NCBI GenBank assembly: GCA_004212735.1
Contig: SHBD01000006.1
Span: 55,731-119,730, forward strand
Direction: 5' to 3'
DNA length: 64,000 nt
DNA from: SAR116 cluster bacterium
GTDB taxonomy: Bacteria; Pseudomonadota; Alphaproteobacteria; Puniceispirillales; Puniceispirillaceae
Shown here one piece after another: positions 21,709 to 30,224 of the stretch. Each line of letters begins with the position of its first letter. The first letter of the stretch is position 1. The translations under genes and the position numbers were made by a program. The notes beneath the pieces were generated by a model. That model saw only the letters and a program-made list of their open reading frames with translations, had not been told where the DNA came from and did not search any database.

Positions 21709-22626
21709 ATGGCGGAGAGCGACAAGAATGGGCTGCAGGCAGGCGCTGCCTGGATTGATGGCAGGGTTATGCCGATTGCCGCCGCGCGGCTGCCAATCAA
21801 TGACTGGGGCATCATCCATTCCGATATCACCTATGATGTTGTTCCGGCGTGGGATGGCGGGTTTTTCCGCCTCGATGACTATATCGGACGGTTCCAGAAT
21901 TCGGTGGCGGCGCTGCGGCTTGATGTTGGCATGGACAGCCCAGCCATTGCCGCCGCTTTGACCGAGATGGTGGCAGCCTCTGGGCTTCGCAACGCCTATG
22001 TGGCGATGGTTGCATCACGCGGTGTGCCGCTGATCCCCGGAACGCGCGACCCGCGCGAATGTGGTAACCATTTCTATGCGTGGTGTGTTCCCTATATCCG
22101 CGTGATGCGTGCCGATCTGCCGGATGCCGAGCGCAGCGCCTGGATTGCAAAATCAGTGCGGCGCATCCCCGAGACAAGTGTCGATCCACGGGTGAAGAAC
22201 TATCATTGGGGTGATTTCACCGCCGCCATGTTCGAGGCCAAAGACATGGGGTATGAGACCACGATCCTGCTGGATAAGGATGACAATGTAACCGAGGGAC
22301 CGGGATTCAATGTCTTTGCGGTCAAGGAAGGGCGGCTGGTCACATCGGATCATGGCATGCTGGAGGGGATCAGCCGGCGCACAGTGATGGAGATGGCGAC
22401 CGAGCTTGGGTTTGATGTGGAAGTGCGCCCATTACCACTGGCCGAATTTATGCAGGCCGATGAAGTGTTTATGTCAAGTTCGGGCGGCGGCGTGTTGGCG
22501 ATCACCCGCGTCGACGACCGTATTTTCGCCAATGGCACAACCGGCCCGATCACCACGGCGCTGCATGCAAGATATTGGGACTGGATGTACCGGCCCGCGC
22601 TGCGCACCGAAATCACTTATCCGTAA
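21709..22626 (+). CDS. Class IV PLP aminotransferase (branched-chain / D-amino acid type)
   Basis: 305 residues from ATG 21709 just after the synthetase stop; longer upstream frames overlap that gene. Fold type IV PLP enzyme: the Schiff-base lysine is probably K163 in VDPRVKNYHWGDF and the cofactor loop is EGPGFNVFAVKEG. Members include branched-chain aminotransferase, D-alanine transaminase, aminodeoxychorismate lyase and (R)-amine transaminases. The sequence is closer to the BCAT/(R)-amine group by eye, but specificity is not certain. Probably co-transcribed with the upstream acyl-CoA synthetase. Confidence 0.88.
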   Translation: MAESDKNGLQAGAAWIDGRVMPIAAARLPINDWGIIHSDITYDVVPAWDGGFFRLDDYIGRFQNSVAALRLDVGMDSPAIAAALTEMVAASGLRNAYVAMVASRGVPLIPGTRDPRECGNHFYAWCVPYIRVMRADLPDAERSAWIAKSVRRIPETSVDPRVKNYHWGDFTAAMFEAKDMGYETTILLDKDDNVTEGPGFNVFAVKEGRLVTSDHGMLEGISRRTVMEMATELGFDVEVRPLPLAEFMQADEVFMSSSGGGVLAITRVDDRIFANGTTGPITTALHARYWDWMYRPALRTEITYP

Positions 22627-22658
22627 TGCTGCCAGCACTGCGCACGCCGAAGGAAGAA

Positions 22659-23246
22659 TCAGGATATAACCGGATCGCCAGCCAGCCCCTCACCACGCCA
22701 CAGGACCAGCGACAGGGTAGGTGAGCCCGGCGTTCGCAAGGCATGTTCCTGAAGCGACGCATGCTCTTTGCATTCGCCCGGGCCAAGGGTGACGGCGGGG
22801 TCACCTGCCGCCTCAAAACACGCCTCGCCACTCACCACGGCATAGATTTCCTCGGCCAGATGATGATGCCATGGATAAAACAGCCCCTGCCCCCAGAAAC
22901 CAACATAGGCGCGGCCTTCATTTGTGCGGAAAAGGCCGTCTGGCCCAAAGAGCTCAAAATAGGCAAAGGCATCAAGAAAGGCGCGGCCAACCTCAGCCTC
23001 GCTATAGGTCTGTCGCCAGCTGATGACATTAATGGCGCGCCGGATCGCCTGATGAAAAGGCTGCTCACTCTGCCAGTTTTGCATGACATCAAGTGCTGGA
23101 TTGATGTCAGGTGGTGTGTCCGGGATTTTCTCTGCCAGTGTCAGGTCTGTCGGCCAGGGAGTAAATGTCTGCAGAGCTGGAGTTTGATCATAAAATCGCT
23201 GCGCCTCCTGCAACAGCGCCTCACGGAGTTTCCTGCTGTCGGTCAT
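22659..23246 (-). CDS. dddQ: DddQ-like cupin, probable dimethylsulfoniopropionate lyase
   Basis: 195 residues, one C-terminal cupin. The motif at 124-135 (YPWHHHLAEEIY) places Tyr124, His127, His129, Glu133 and Tyr135 with the spacing of the metal-binding and catalytic residues Y120/H123/H125/E129/Y131 of Ruegeria lacuscaerulensis DddQ; His168 in LQEHALRTPG matches the fourth ligand H163 with a one-residue shift. DddQ cleaves DMSP to dimethyl sulfide and acrylate. A good ribosome site (GGAGAGGA) precedes ATG 23246. Converges with the aminotransferase gene. No other DMSP genes (acu, dmd, transporter) are adjacent. Family assignment is strong; the substrate is inferred. Confidence 0.82.
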   Translation of the reverse strand: MTDSRKLREALLQEAQRFYDQTPALQTFTPWPTDLTLAEKIPDTPPDINPALDVMQNWQSEQPFHQAIRRAINVISWRQTYSEAEVGRAFLDAFAYFELFGPDGLFRTNEGRAYVGFWGQGLFYPWHHHLAEEIYAVVSGEACFEAAGDPAVTLGPGECKEHASLQEHALRTPGSPTLSLVLWRGEGLAGDPVIS

Positions 23247-23475
23247 GCGATCCTCTCCATCTCAATCACAATTCACACCGCCACCCCTACGCGGTCGCGC
23301 TGTATTGATCAATCCTGCTTCATCGCGGATTATAGTGCAAATTCTCGGATGATTATCGGAACGATTTACCCAAGATTCAAAATGTTTTGGGTTGCACAAG
23401 AGGCAACCTTGAAACAGGTCATGTTTCATCATAGGCTTTATTAGTGATAAACGTGTTCAGATAGAGTTCTCCACC

Positions 23476-23781
23476 ATGCCACCAGTCGTGATCATCGGTC
23501 ATTTCAGGTACGCCAATGCCAAACTCATGGGTGTGGGTCATGATTGGCTTGAGGAAAATGGGGATTTTTCCGGCTTTGAGGGTATGACCCACGCCGAGGC
23601 CTTTCACATCGTTCCGGACCGGGGTATGGGGCTGTTTTTCTTTGAAACAAAGGAAAAAGCGCAGGCTGCCATGCCCGGTATGCAGCAGACGATGCGCGCC
23701 TATGCCGAGATGTTTGAATGTAAGGTGACGTGGGATTTGGGGTTCTTGAATGAAACCCTCTCTGGCAAGCTCAGCACATAA
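23476..23781 (+). CDS. Small protein of unknown function
   Basis: 101 residues, not recognised. It has no signal peptide or membrane segment. An initial strand-like VVIIGHFRY, a His/Glu-rich middle (THAEAFHIVP), a strand MGLFFFETKE and a long helix could form a ferredoxin-like dimeric alpha+beta fold, which is inference. Codon use and composition look like neighbouring genes. It is divergent from the DddQ-like gene across a 229-base spacer, so a shared regulatory region is possible. Confidence 0.6.
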   Translation: MPPVVIIGHFRYANAKLMGVGHDWLEENGDFSGFEGMTHAEAFHIVPDRGMGLFFFETKEKAQAAMPGMQQTMRAYAEMFECKVTWDLGFLNETLSGKLST

Positions 23782-23854
23782 TTTCGATAGCTCTGATGGG
23801 GCTTGCCGGTGACTTTACGGCAATGCAGGCGGTGATGCGCGACCAAAACCCCGG

Positions 23855-24743
23855 TCATTTGAGGGTGGGAAGCGCCCGTCGCTGATCCGCCATGATGTTC
23901 CAGATGATCGCAAGCACAAGGATGCTGCCGCCCATCAGCGTTTGCTGCCTGACGGCCTCGTCAAGGAAAATCCAGACCCACAAGGGCGCGAAAAACACCT
24001 CGGAGAGTGCCAGCAGGGTCAATTTTGCCGCCGGCAGCGCCGTTGAGCCAAGCGTGAACAGCAATAGCCCCATCCCCATCTGAAAGATTCCAAGGCCTGT
24101 TGAAATGGCAAAATCAGTGGCCTGAATGGTAAGCGTCTGGCCCGACTGAACACAGAGCAGCGCCATGATCGGAATGCTCAAAAGCCCGGATATCAGGACA
24201 GCCGGCATCATGTCGCTGGATTTGCCCCGGCGCAGCAAGATCGTAAAGACGGCAAAACCAAGTGCCGCCGCCAGCGCCGCCAGATCCCCCAGCAGGGCAG
24301 CCTGTCTGGTATCGCCAAGCACCATGACGAGAACACCGCTCAGCGCGATAAGGATCGCCACCCAAGTCTGCCAGCGGACAATTTCTCCCAGAAAAGTGCG
24401 GGCGAGAATCGCCGTCATGAAAGGGGCGGTGGAGAACAACAGCAGAGTGTTGGCAACCGAGGTGTTCTGCAGCGAATAAATCCCCGCAACATAAGACACG
24501 ACAAGGGCAAGACCACACGCCACACCGGACAGACCCTTGCCAAGCGCCAGACGGATCGGGTTCTGCCGTGTCATCACATAAATCACGGCGCACAGAAACA
24601 GTGACATGCTGACCGAGCGATGCAGCACAATCTGCCACACCGATGCCGTTTCAATCAGCCGGACGCCAATGCCGGACGCCGACCAGCATAACCCGGCCAG
24701 AAGAACAAAGATGACAGCCCTATTATTGGTGATTTTTCAGCAT
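23855..24743 (-). CDS. EamA/DMT-family transporter with an apparent 5' frameshift
   Basis: The uninterrupted frame from GTG 24640 gives 261 residues and lacks the first membrane helix of a ten-helix DMT protein. The same frame continues upstream for 32 codons that encode a proper first helix (VIFVLLAGLCWSASGIGVRL) but contains no ATG, GTG or TTG before a TGA. An ATG at 24743 lies one base out of phase. Removing one A from the A5 run (T5 at 24733-24737 on +) joins it to the body, giving a normal 296-residue protein starting MLKITNNRAV. So this is a sequencing error, a recent mutation, or slippage. Substrate unknown. Confidence 0.8.
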
Positions 24744-24942
24744 CCCGTCGCAAAACAAACTTGGTACATTGTAGATTGTACGGACAAACTGCCAGCACCA
24801 CCTGCCGCGCCATACGCCACCATGGAGCATGGTCTCACCTTAGGCGCGCCCTAGCGGCTGTCAAGCGGTGGCTTTGGGGTATTTTGGGATGATTTTGGGG
24901 TGTGTGGATTAATGGTTGGAGCGGTTTGCGTTCTTTCGCATG

Positions 24943-25578
24943 CTACCACCCCATCAGTGAGCGAAGGATCATCCCAAAACCGATCGCCCCAAATATTGTG
25001 CCAAAGACCGCCTCGCTGACTCTTCGAAAGCGGTCATAAAGGCGGCGGATATGCCCAACCGAGAAAAGCAAACCATAGCCACCATAGATCACAAACAGGA
25101 TCAGCGAGGACATGGTCGCAAATAAAAGCAATAGTGACAGGGATGTGGTTGCCCCTCCAACAAACGTCGAGAGAGACCCCCACAAAAGAGCGACCTTTGG
25201 ATTTGTCGCGGTGACTGTAAATCCATAGGCAGTGTCACGCCAAAAGCCGTTTCCCTGTGATGGTCCGATTTCGCTCGCCGATCCGGTTAATGCAGCGCGC
25301 CATCCCTTGTAACCAAGCCACGACAGATACAGGCCACCCGCAATCCCAAGAACACCAAGCAAGGCTGGAAATCTCTGAAATAACGCACCAAGGCCGGTAG
25401 CTGTCAACAAAGCCCAGCCAAAGCCACCCAAGGCAATTCCGAAGGCAACTGTCAAAGCTGCTTTGCGACCAGATCCAAGGCCATGTGAGGCGACCGCAAC
25501 CATGTTGGGCCCCGGCGAGATGGCAGCAGCAGACAAGGCTGCCCACGCCGCAAAAATCGTTATATATGTGTCAAGCAT
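24943..25578 (-). CDS. LysE/RhtB family exporter, divergent from an ArsR regulator
   Basis: 211 residues from ATG 25578 (MLDTYITIFAAWAAL); an upstream start at 25605 would add nine residues. Signature AAISPGPNMVAVASHGLG near the N-terminus, with about six membrane segments. It is paired head-to-head with an ArsR-type regulator gene 73 bases away, suggesting that the regulator controls export of a metabolite it senses. Substrate unknown. Confidence 0.9.
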   Translation of the reverse strand: MLDTYITIFAAWAALSAAAISPGPNMVAVASHGLGSGRKAALTVAFGIALGGFGWALLTATGLGALFQRFPALLGVLGIAGGLYLSWLGYKGWRAALTGSASEIGPSQGNGFWRDTAYGFTVTATNPKVALLWGSLSTFVGGATTSLSLLLLFATMSSLILFVIYGGYGLLFSVGHIRRLYDRFRRVSEAVFGTIFGAIGFGMILRSLMGW

Positions 25579-25633
25579 GTCACTCTCTTCATTGATGTTG
25601 ATCACTGGATATCATATTGCGTTGCGCAGATGC

Positions 25634-25649
25634 TTCGATTATCATCGAA
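25634..25649. promoter_or_regulatory. Candidate ArsR operator
   Basis: TTCGAT-TATC-ATCGAA is a perfect 6-bp inverted repeat with a 4-base centre. It ends two bases before the regulator ATG at 25652 and lies inside the divergent promoter region shared with the LysE gene. The size and symmetry fit a dimeric winged-helix repressor; autoregulation is inferred. Confidence 0.5.
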
Positions 25650-25651
25650 CT

Positions 25652-26338
25652 ATGAAAGATGGACCAGATATAGCCCGGATTGCCTCGCTGATCGGTGATC
25701 CTGCGCGTGCCAACATGTTGACAGCGCTCATGGGCGGCAAAGCACTTACGGCAACAGAGCTGTCCCAAGAAGCGGGCATCACCCTGCAAACTGCAAGTTC
25801 CCACTTAAAAAAGCTAAGTGACGGGCATTTGCTTGCCTTACGTAAACAAGGTCGCCACCGTTATTTTTCACTCTGCAATGAGGAGGTTGCCCAGGTAATT
25901 GAGACTATGATGGGACTGGCCGCGGGAACCGGCCATACACGCACCCGCACAGGACCTCGCAATGCCGAGCTTCGCAAAGCCCGTATCTGTTACAATCACC
26001 TTGCCGGACATCTGGGCATAGAGCTCTATCGCGGCTTAACAGCGCGCAATTTTCTCAAGATCGCTGAAAATGGATTGGAATTGACCGGGGTTGGTGCCGA
26101 TTTTATGCAGGATTTCGGCATTGACCTTGATGGTTTGCGGCAAAAGAAATCAGTTATGTGTCGGGAATGTTTGGACTGGAGCGAACGTCGCTCACATCTT
26201 GCTGGCAATCTTGGCCGGGCAATCATGAGCCAGATTGGACATCTTGGATGGGCATCACGCGTGCCAGAAAGTCGTGTGATCCAGTTTACCAGAACGGGAG
26301 AAACACAATTTCAAAGATGGTTTCAGGTAAAAAACTAG
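25652..26338 (+). CDS. ArsR-family winged-helix transcriptional regulator
   Basis: 228 residues from ATG 25652; a longer upstream frame would cross the divergent LysE gene. The N-terminal HTH (about 8-85) reads LIGDPARANMLTALMGGKALTATELSQ...ITLQTASSHLKKL, typical ArsR. The C-terminal 120 residues include CYNHLAGHLG and a CRECLDW motif; extended ArsR proteins of this length with a cysteine pair are known beside LysE-type exporters. Likely represses its own gene and the divergent exporter gene. Confidence 0.88.
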   Translation: MKDGPDIARIASLIGDPARANMLTALMGGKALTATELSQEAGITLQTASSHLKKLSDGHLLALRKQGRHRYFSLCNEEVAQVIETMMGLAAGTGHTRTRTGPRNAELRKARICYNHLAGHLGIELYRGLTARNFLKIAENGLELTGVGADFMQDFGIDLDGLRQKKSVMCRECLDWSERRSHLAGNLGRAIMSQIGHLGWASRVPESRVIQFTRTGETQFQRWFQVKN

Positions 26339-26518
26339 CGTCGGGCGTTTTTCGGGTAAGAGTCTGACAACATTGTCCACAGGGAACGCCCATAACAACA
26401 TTCAATTTTTCTCGCATTGGCGAATTAGATGAAAATTATTGACCTTTTCTCCCTTACACTCGGACCGGCTTTCACCTGTCTTCGGTTTGTGGCAAACTAT
26501 GCCACAGGAGATTCACAT

Positions 26519-26935
26519 ATGCGTTCAACACTACTTGGCATTTTAATTTTGCTGTTTGCTAATCCGGTCACTGCAGACACGACTAACAGGGCGCTTCAGG
26601 TGTCACCAGTCCCGGGACTTTTTGTGGGAGGTGTTGGCCTGCTGTGCGAAAGCTCCGGAAACGATGACACATTTGTTTTGCTCACAAAAGACCGTGAAAC
26701 AGCTGGCAGCGCTATATTTGATGGCGATGATGTCTCTTACGAAATGATGTCTTTGATTAGGAAAACACCGGATATCTACGCCTATGGTATTTACGAAGCC
26801 TTGGTGATCAATCGCCAGAGCCTTGCGCTGAAGAAAGACGGAAAAAATTATTTATGCGAAATTCAAAGCATAGGCGACCTTCATAAATCAGCAGAGATGC
26901 ATTTGCAGATGCTGTTGAGGAAGAACAAGATATAG
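26519..26935 (+). CDS. Small secreted protein of unknown function
   Basis: 138 residues from ATG 26519, with AGGAG eight bases upstream; a longer frame from 26429 has no such site. Signal peptide MRSTLLGILILLFANPVTA, then about 119 residues with two cysteines (LLCESS and YLCEIQS), probably a periplasmic disulfide. No family recognised. The region is AT-richer than its neighbours and surrounded by long non-coding spacers, hinting at accessory DNA. Confidence 0.65.
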   Translation: MRSTLLGILILLFANPVTADTTNRALQVSPVPGLFVGGVGLLCESSGNDDTFVLLTKDRETAGSAIFDGDDVSYEMMSLIRKTPDIYAYGIYEALVINRQSLALKKDGKNYLCEIQSIGDLHKSAEMHLQMLLRKNKI

Positions 26936-26952
26936 AGCCTTCAGACTTCCCT

Positions 26953-26971
26953 GCATTAATATTGGTAATGC
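26953..26971 (+). terminator. Weak terminator-like hairpin after the secreted protein gene
   Basis: GCATTA / TAATGC inverted repeat with a 7-base loop followed by TCTATTT, 15 bases after the stop at 26935. The stem is short and AT-rich, so the call is weak. Confidence 0.3.
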
Positions 26972-27148
26972 TCTATTTGCTAACGCAAACACAAGCCTAA
27001 CAGTGAGCTGGGGTGGAAATTGCGTCGCCCCCCATAAAGCCTCTCAAAACAACATGTCTGCACGATATCTGTGCCTTGCAGACACCAATAAGAATAATAA
27101 CGAAACCAACAGTGCGATAACACATCAGATTGATGGCTTAACAGCCTC

Positions 27149-27208
27149 ATTTTTAGAGAAATTTTTAGGATGATTTTTCGGGAGGTTTTTCGGGAGATTT
27201 TTAGGTAA
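27149..27208. repeat. Five 12-bp tandem repeats next to tRNA-Pro
   Basis: Units ATTTTTAGAGAA, ATTTTTAGGATG, ATTTTTCGGGAG, GTTTTTCGGGAG, ATTTTTAGGTAA. The first six bases are nearly constant while the second half drifts. It ends two bases from the CCA end of the tRNA gene, so it forms the tRNA 3' trailer on the - strand, where it reads as A-rich. Confidence 0.9.
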
Positions 27209-27210
27209 AA

Positions 27211-27287
27211 TGGTCGGAGCGGCGGGATTCGAACCCACGACCCCTACACCCCCAGTATAGTGCGCTACCAGGCTGCGCTACGCTCCG
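27211..27287 (-). tRNA. tRNA-Pro (anticodon GGG)
   Basis: On the - strand a complete cloverleaf can be drawn: acceptor CGGAGCG / CGCTCCG, D arm GCGC...GCGC, anticodon stem CTATA / TGTAG with loop CTGGGGG (anticodon GGG), T arm GTGGG TTCGAAT CCCGC, discriminator A and an encoded CCA at 27213-27211. It decodes CCC/CCU proline codons. Confidence 0.96.
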
Positions 27288-27445
27288 GCCATGGGCATGT
27301 TATACCGGCGAGAACACGCCTGCGCAATCGCAAATTCTGGCGCGTGATCACGAGTATAAATGCCCCACGGTGATTGGGAACCACAGACGATCCGTGCTGG
27401 TGTCAGCAGAAGCTGTTTGGGGATGATCGGAACCAGCCGCCCGCG

Positions 27446-27811
27446 TCAGGTACCAAGATTGGCTTTGATGCGACCAATATCTGCCTGCGCCTCAGACAGC
27501 AATGCCAGCGCCTCATGCAATTGGCCCTGCAACGCGGGCGCGGTGCCAATGGGCCGCCCCTCCCCCTCATCGCCAGAGGTGAGGAGTTTCTGCGCACCCT
27601 TGATGGTATAGCCATCACGATAGAGAAGGTCCCGAATACGGACGAGCAAATCAACATCATCAGGACGATAATAACGCCGCCCACCATTGCGTTTCAGCGG
27701 TGCAAGCGTTTTGAATTTCGATTCCCAGAAGCGCAGCACATGCGCCGGGACATCGAGCATCTCGGAGACTTCGGAAATCGTCCTGAAAGCACCATCTGCC
27801 TTCGCGGTCAT
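27446..27811 (-). CDS. MerR-family transcriptional regulator
   Basis: 121 residues. The N-terminal MerR winged helix is clear: [25 protein letters not shown] then [21 protein letters not shown] short C-terminal helix (about 85-120) lacks cysteines, so it does not look like a metal sensor. The position directly after ihfA, two bases away, is conserved in Alphaproteobacteria, where its targets are mostly unknown. Confidence 0.92.
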   Translation of the reverse strand: MTAKADGAFRTISEVSEMLDVPAHVLRFWESKFKTLAPLKRNGGRRYYRPDDVDLLVRIRDLLYRDGYTIKGAQKLLTSGDEGEGRPIGTAPALQGQLHEALALLSEAQADIGRIKANLGT

Positions 27812-27813
27812 GA

Positions 27814-28101
27814 CTATTGATCTACCCGGTTTTTCAGGATATGTGAGGGACGGAAAGACAGAACACGGCGCGGAGTGATAGTCGCCTCAACGCCTGTTTT
27901 TGGGTTCCGCCCAACGCGTTCGCGCTTTGACTGTACGGAGAACGTGCCAAAGGATGACAGCTTCACCTCCTCACCAGCCTCAAGGCTGACGCACATTTCC
28001 TCAAGCACTGATTCGACCAGCTCAGCTGATTCATTGCGGGATAAACCAATATTTCGATAGACAGCCTCGGTGAGGTCTGCACGTGTGAGCGTTCTAGACA
28101 T
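27814..28101 (-). CDS. ihfA: Integration host factor subunit alpha
   Basis: 95 residues. HU/IHF fold DNA-bending protein: [34 protein letters not shown] and the beta-arm with [23 protein letters not shown], whose NPKTG and Pro insert into the minor groove. The alpha assignment follows from the fabH-ihfA-merR gene order typical of the class. Confidence 0.95.
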   Translation of the reverse strand: MSRTLTRADLTEAVYRNIGLSRNESAELVESVLEEMCVSLEAGEEVKLSSFGTFSVQSKRERVGRNPKTGVEATITPRRVLSFRPSHILKNRVDQ

Positions 28102-28168
28102 TGGGAAACGCTAATCTGCTTTGGCAATCAAGTCAATTCGCTTGGGCAGGAAAATGATCGCAAGGCGT

Positions 28169-29152
28169 CTATTTCTGGGGACGGCCGTATTTAACCAGCG
28201 TTGCACCCCAGACAAGACCACCGCCAATGGCCTCAAAAGCAACAACCTCACCATTCTTGATTCGGCCATCACCCACAGCAACCGAAAGGGCCAGCGGGAT
28301 TGAGGCGGCGGAAGTGTTGGCATGCCTGTCAACGGTGCGGACGACACGATCGGACGGCAGCTGCATTTTCTTCTGCATGCCGTCGATGATTCGGATGTTG
28401 GCCTGATGCGGCACCAGCCAGTCAACGTCGGCAACGCTCATATTGGCGGCGGCAAGCGCCTCATCCATCACCGAGGACAATTTCTCAATCGCATGCCGGA
28501 ATACCTTGTTGCCTTCCATGCGGACATGCCCCACGGCGGCAGAGCTGGAGGGGCCGCCATCAACATAGAGAATATCACGGTGCGCGCCATCAGCATGCAA
28601 AACTGACGATCTGATCCCCCAGTCAACCGCGTCATCATCGCGTTCCAGAATAACCGCCCCCGCGCCATCACCAAACAGCACGCAGGTCGACCGGTCCTGC
28701 CAGTCGAGGATCTTGGAAAAGCTCTCTGCACCGATCACCAGTGCCCGCCGCCCACGCCCCGTGCGCAGCATCGCATCCGCAATATCGAGCGCATAGACGA
28801 AGCCAGCGCATACCGCCTGAACATCAAAGGCAACAGCGCCGCTGGCGCCCAGTTGATGCTGGAGCTTGGTGGCTGTCGAGGGGAAGGTGTCATCCGGTGT
28901 TGTCGTCGCCACGATGATGAGGTCAATGTCTGCGCCTTCGAGGCCAGCACGCTGCAACGCCTGCAAGGCAGCCTCACGCGCCATGTCGGAGGTCAGTTCG
29001 CCATCGGCAACGATGTGCCGCTGGGTGATACCGGTTCGCTGGCGAATCCACTCATCATCGGTGTCGACAAAGGCGCTCAAATCCTCGTTGGTCAGGATTT
29101 TTTCCGGCAAATAAGCGCCGACAGAAATCATCAGAACACTGGCATCAGGCAT
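28169..29152 (-). CDS. fabH: Beta-ketoacyl-ACP synthase III
   Basis: 327 residues from ATG 29152, which overlaps the end of plsX (ATGCCTGA); ATG 29131 is an alternative. Starts fatty-acid synthesis by condensing acetyl-CoA with malonyl-ACP. The Cys-His-Asn triad is visible in AVCAGFVYALD, WLVPHQANIRI and HANTSAASIPLAL. Part of DUF177-plsX-fabH-ihfA-merR. Confidence 0.95.
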   Translation of the reverse strand: MPDASVLMISVGAYLPEKILTNEDLSAFVDTDDEWIRQRTGITQRHIVADGELTSDMAREAALQALQRAGLEGADIDLIIVATTTPDDTFPSTATKLQHQLGASGAVAFDVQAVCAGFVYALDIADAMLRTGRGRRALVIGAESFSKILDWQDRSTCVLFGDGAGAVILERDDDAVDWGIRSSVLHADGAHRDILYVDGGPSSSAAVGHVRMEGNKVFRHAIEKLSSVMDEALAAANMSVADVDWLVPHQANIRIIDGMQKKMQLPSDRVVRTVDRHANTSAASIPLALSVAVGDGRIKNGEVVAFEAIGGGLVWGATLVKYGRPQK

Positions 29153-30176
29153 CGGCCAACTTTCTGTTTTCCCGAATGGCATTGGCTTTCTCAATGGCAT
29201 TGCTGACATCGGGAATGAACCCATGGTCAACCAGTTCCGTGGCGACCCTGATGGCGTTTGAAAAGCCGATCTTGTCAGTTCCCCCATGCGATTTCACAGC
29301 AATGCCATTCAGCCCCAGAAACACCGCACCATTATAGTGACGGGGGTCCATGTGGCGGCGCAATTTGGTCAGGGATGGACGCGCAAACAGATAGCCAAGT
29401 TTTGCCATCATAGAGTTTTTGAAACTGCGGCGCAGCAATGTGGAAAACATGGCGGCCACACCCTCGGCTGTTTTCAGCGCAATGTTACCGGAGAAACCAT
29501 CCGTCACCACGACGTCGATGCTGCCATCAACAAGGCTGGAGCCCTCAACAAATCCCTGATAATTGACCCCGAGCTCCGGGTCAGCAAGCTGCTGCGAGGC
29601 AAGGCGCAGGTAATCATGCCCTTTCTGTTCTTCCTCGCCTATATTCAACAGCGCCACACGTGGGCTTGGTTTGTCGGTCAGGCTGTGGAAAAAGGCCTGT
29701 CCCATCAGCGCAAACTGGACAAGATTTTCCTCATCACATTCAAGATTGGCTCCGAGGTCGAGCATGCACATAATATCGCGCTCAGTCGGGAAAAAACCAG
29801 CAATCGCCGGACGGGTCACACCTGGCATGGTGCGCAGCTGGAGTTTTGACATCGCCATCAGCGCGCCGGTATTGCCGGCTGACACAATGGCATCCGCCTC
29901 GCCCGCAGCAACCGCTGCAATCGCCAACCACATCGAGGTTGATTTGCCCCGGCGAACCGCCTGTGACGCGGTATCACCGGCCGAAACCGACTCCAATGTG
30001 TGGACAATTTGGGCATCACGCAGATGAGTTGTGTGGCTGAGAAGCGGGCGAATGCGGTCTGCATCACCAAAAAAGACCATGTCGATATGCGGGTAATGCC
30101 CCTTCGACAAATCGGCACCGCTGATCACGCAATCAGGGGCATTGTCACCCCCCATTGCATCAAGCGCAATCCGCAT
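29145..30176 (-). CDS. plsX: Phosphate acyltransferase PlsX
   Basis: 343 residues. Makes acyl-phosphate from acyl-ACP for phospholipid synthesis. Conserved starts and loops: IALDAMGGDNAPDCVISGA, VSAGNTGALMAMS, LDLGANLECDEENLVQFA, VTDGFSGNIALKTAEG. It overlaps fabH by eight bases and lies 48 bases after yceD. The small rpmF gene often found between yceD and plsX in other bacteria is not present. Confidence 0.96.
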   Translation of the reverse strand: MRIALDAMGGDNAPDCVISGADLSKGHYPHIDMVFFGDADRIRPLLSHTTHLRDAQIVHTLESVSAGDTASQAVRRGKSTSMWLAIAAVAAGEADAIVSAGNTGALMAMSKLQLRTMPGVTRPAIAGFFPTERDIMCMLDLGANLECDEENLVQFALMGQAFFHSLTDKPSPRVALLNIGEEEQKGHDYLRLASQQLADPELGVNYQGFVEGSSLVDGSIDVVVTDGFSGNIALKTAEGVAAMFSTLLRRSFKNSMMAKLGYLFARPSLTKLRRHMDPRHYNGAVFLGLNGIAVKSHGGTDKIGFSNAIRVATELVDHGFIPDVSNAIEKANAIRENRKLADA

Positions 30177-30224
30177 GCTTCCGGATTTAGATGTTCCAGA
30201 CAGGTGAGCCTCCCAATATTGCGG

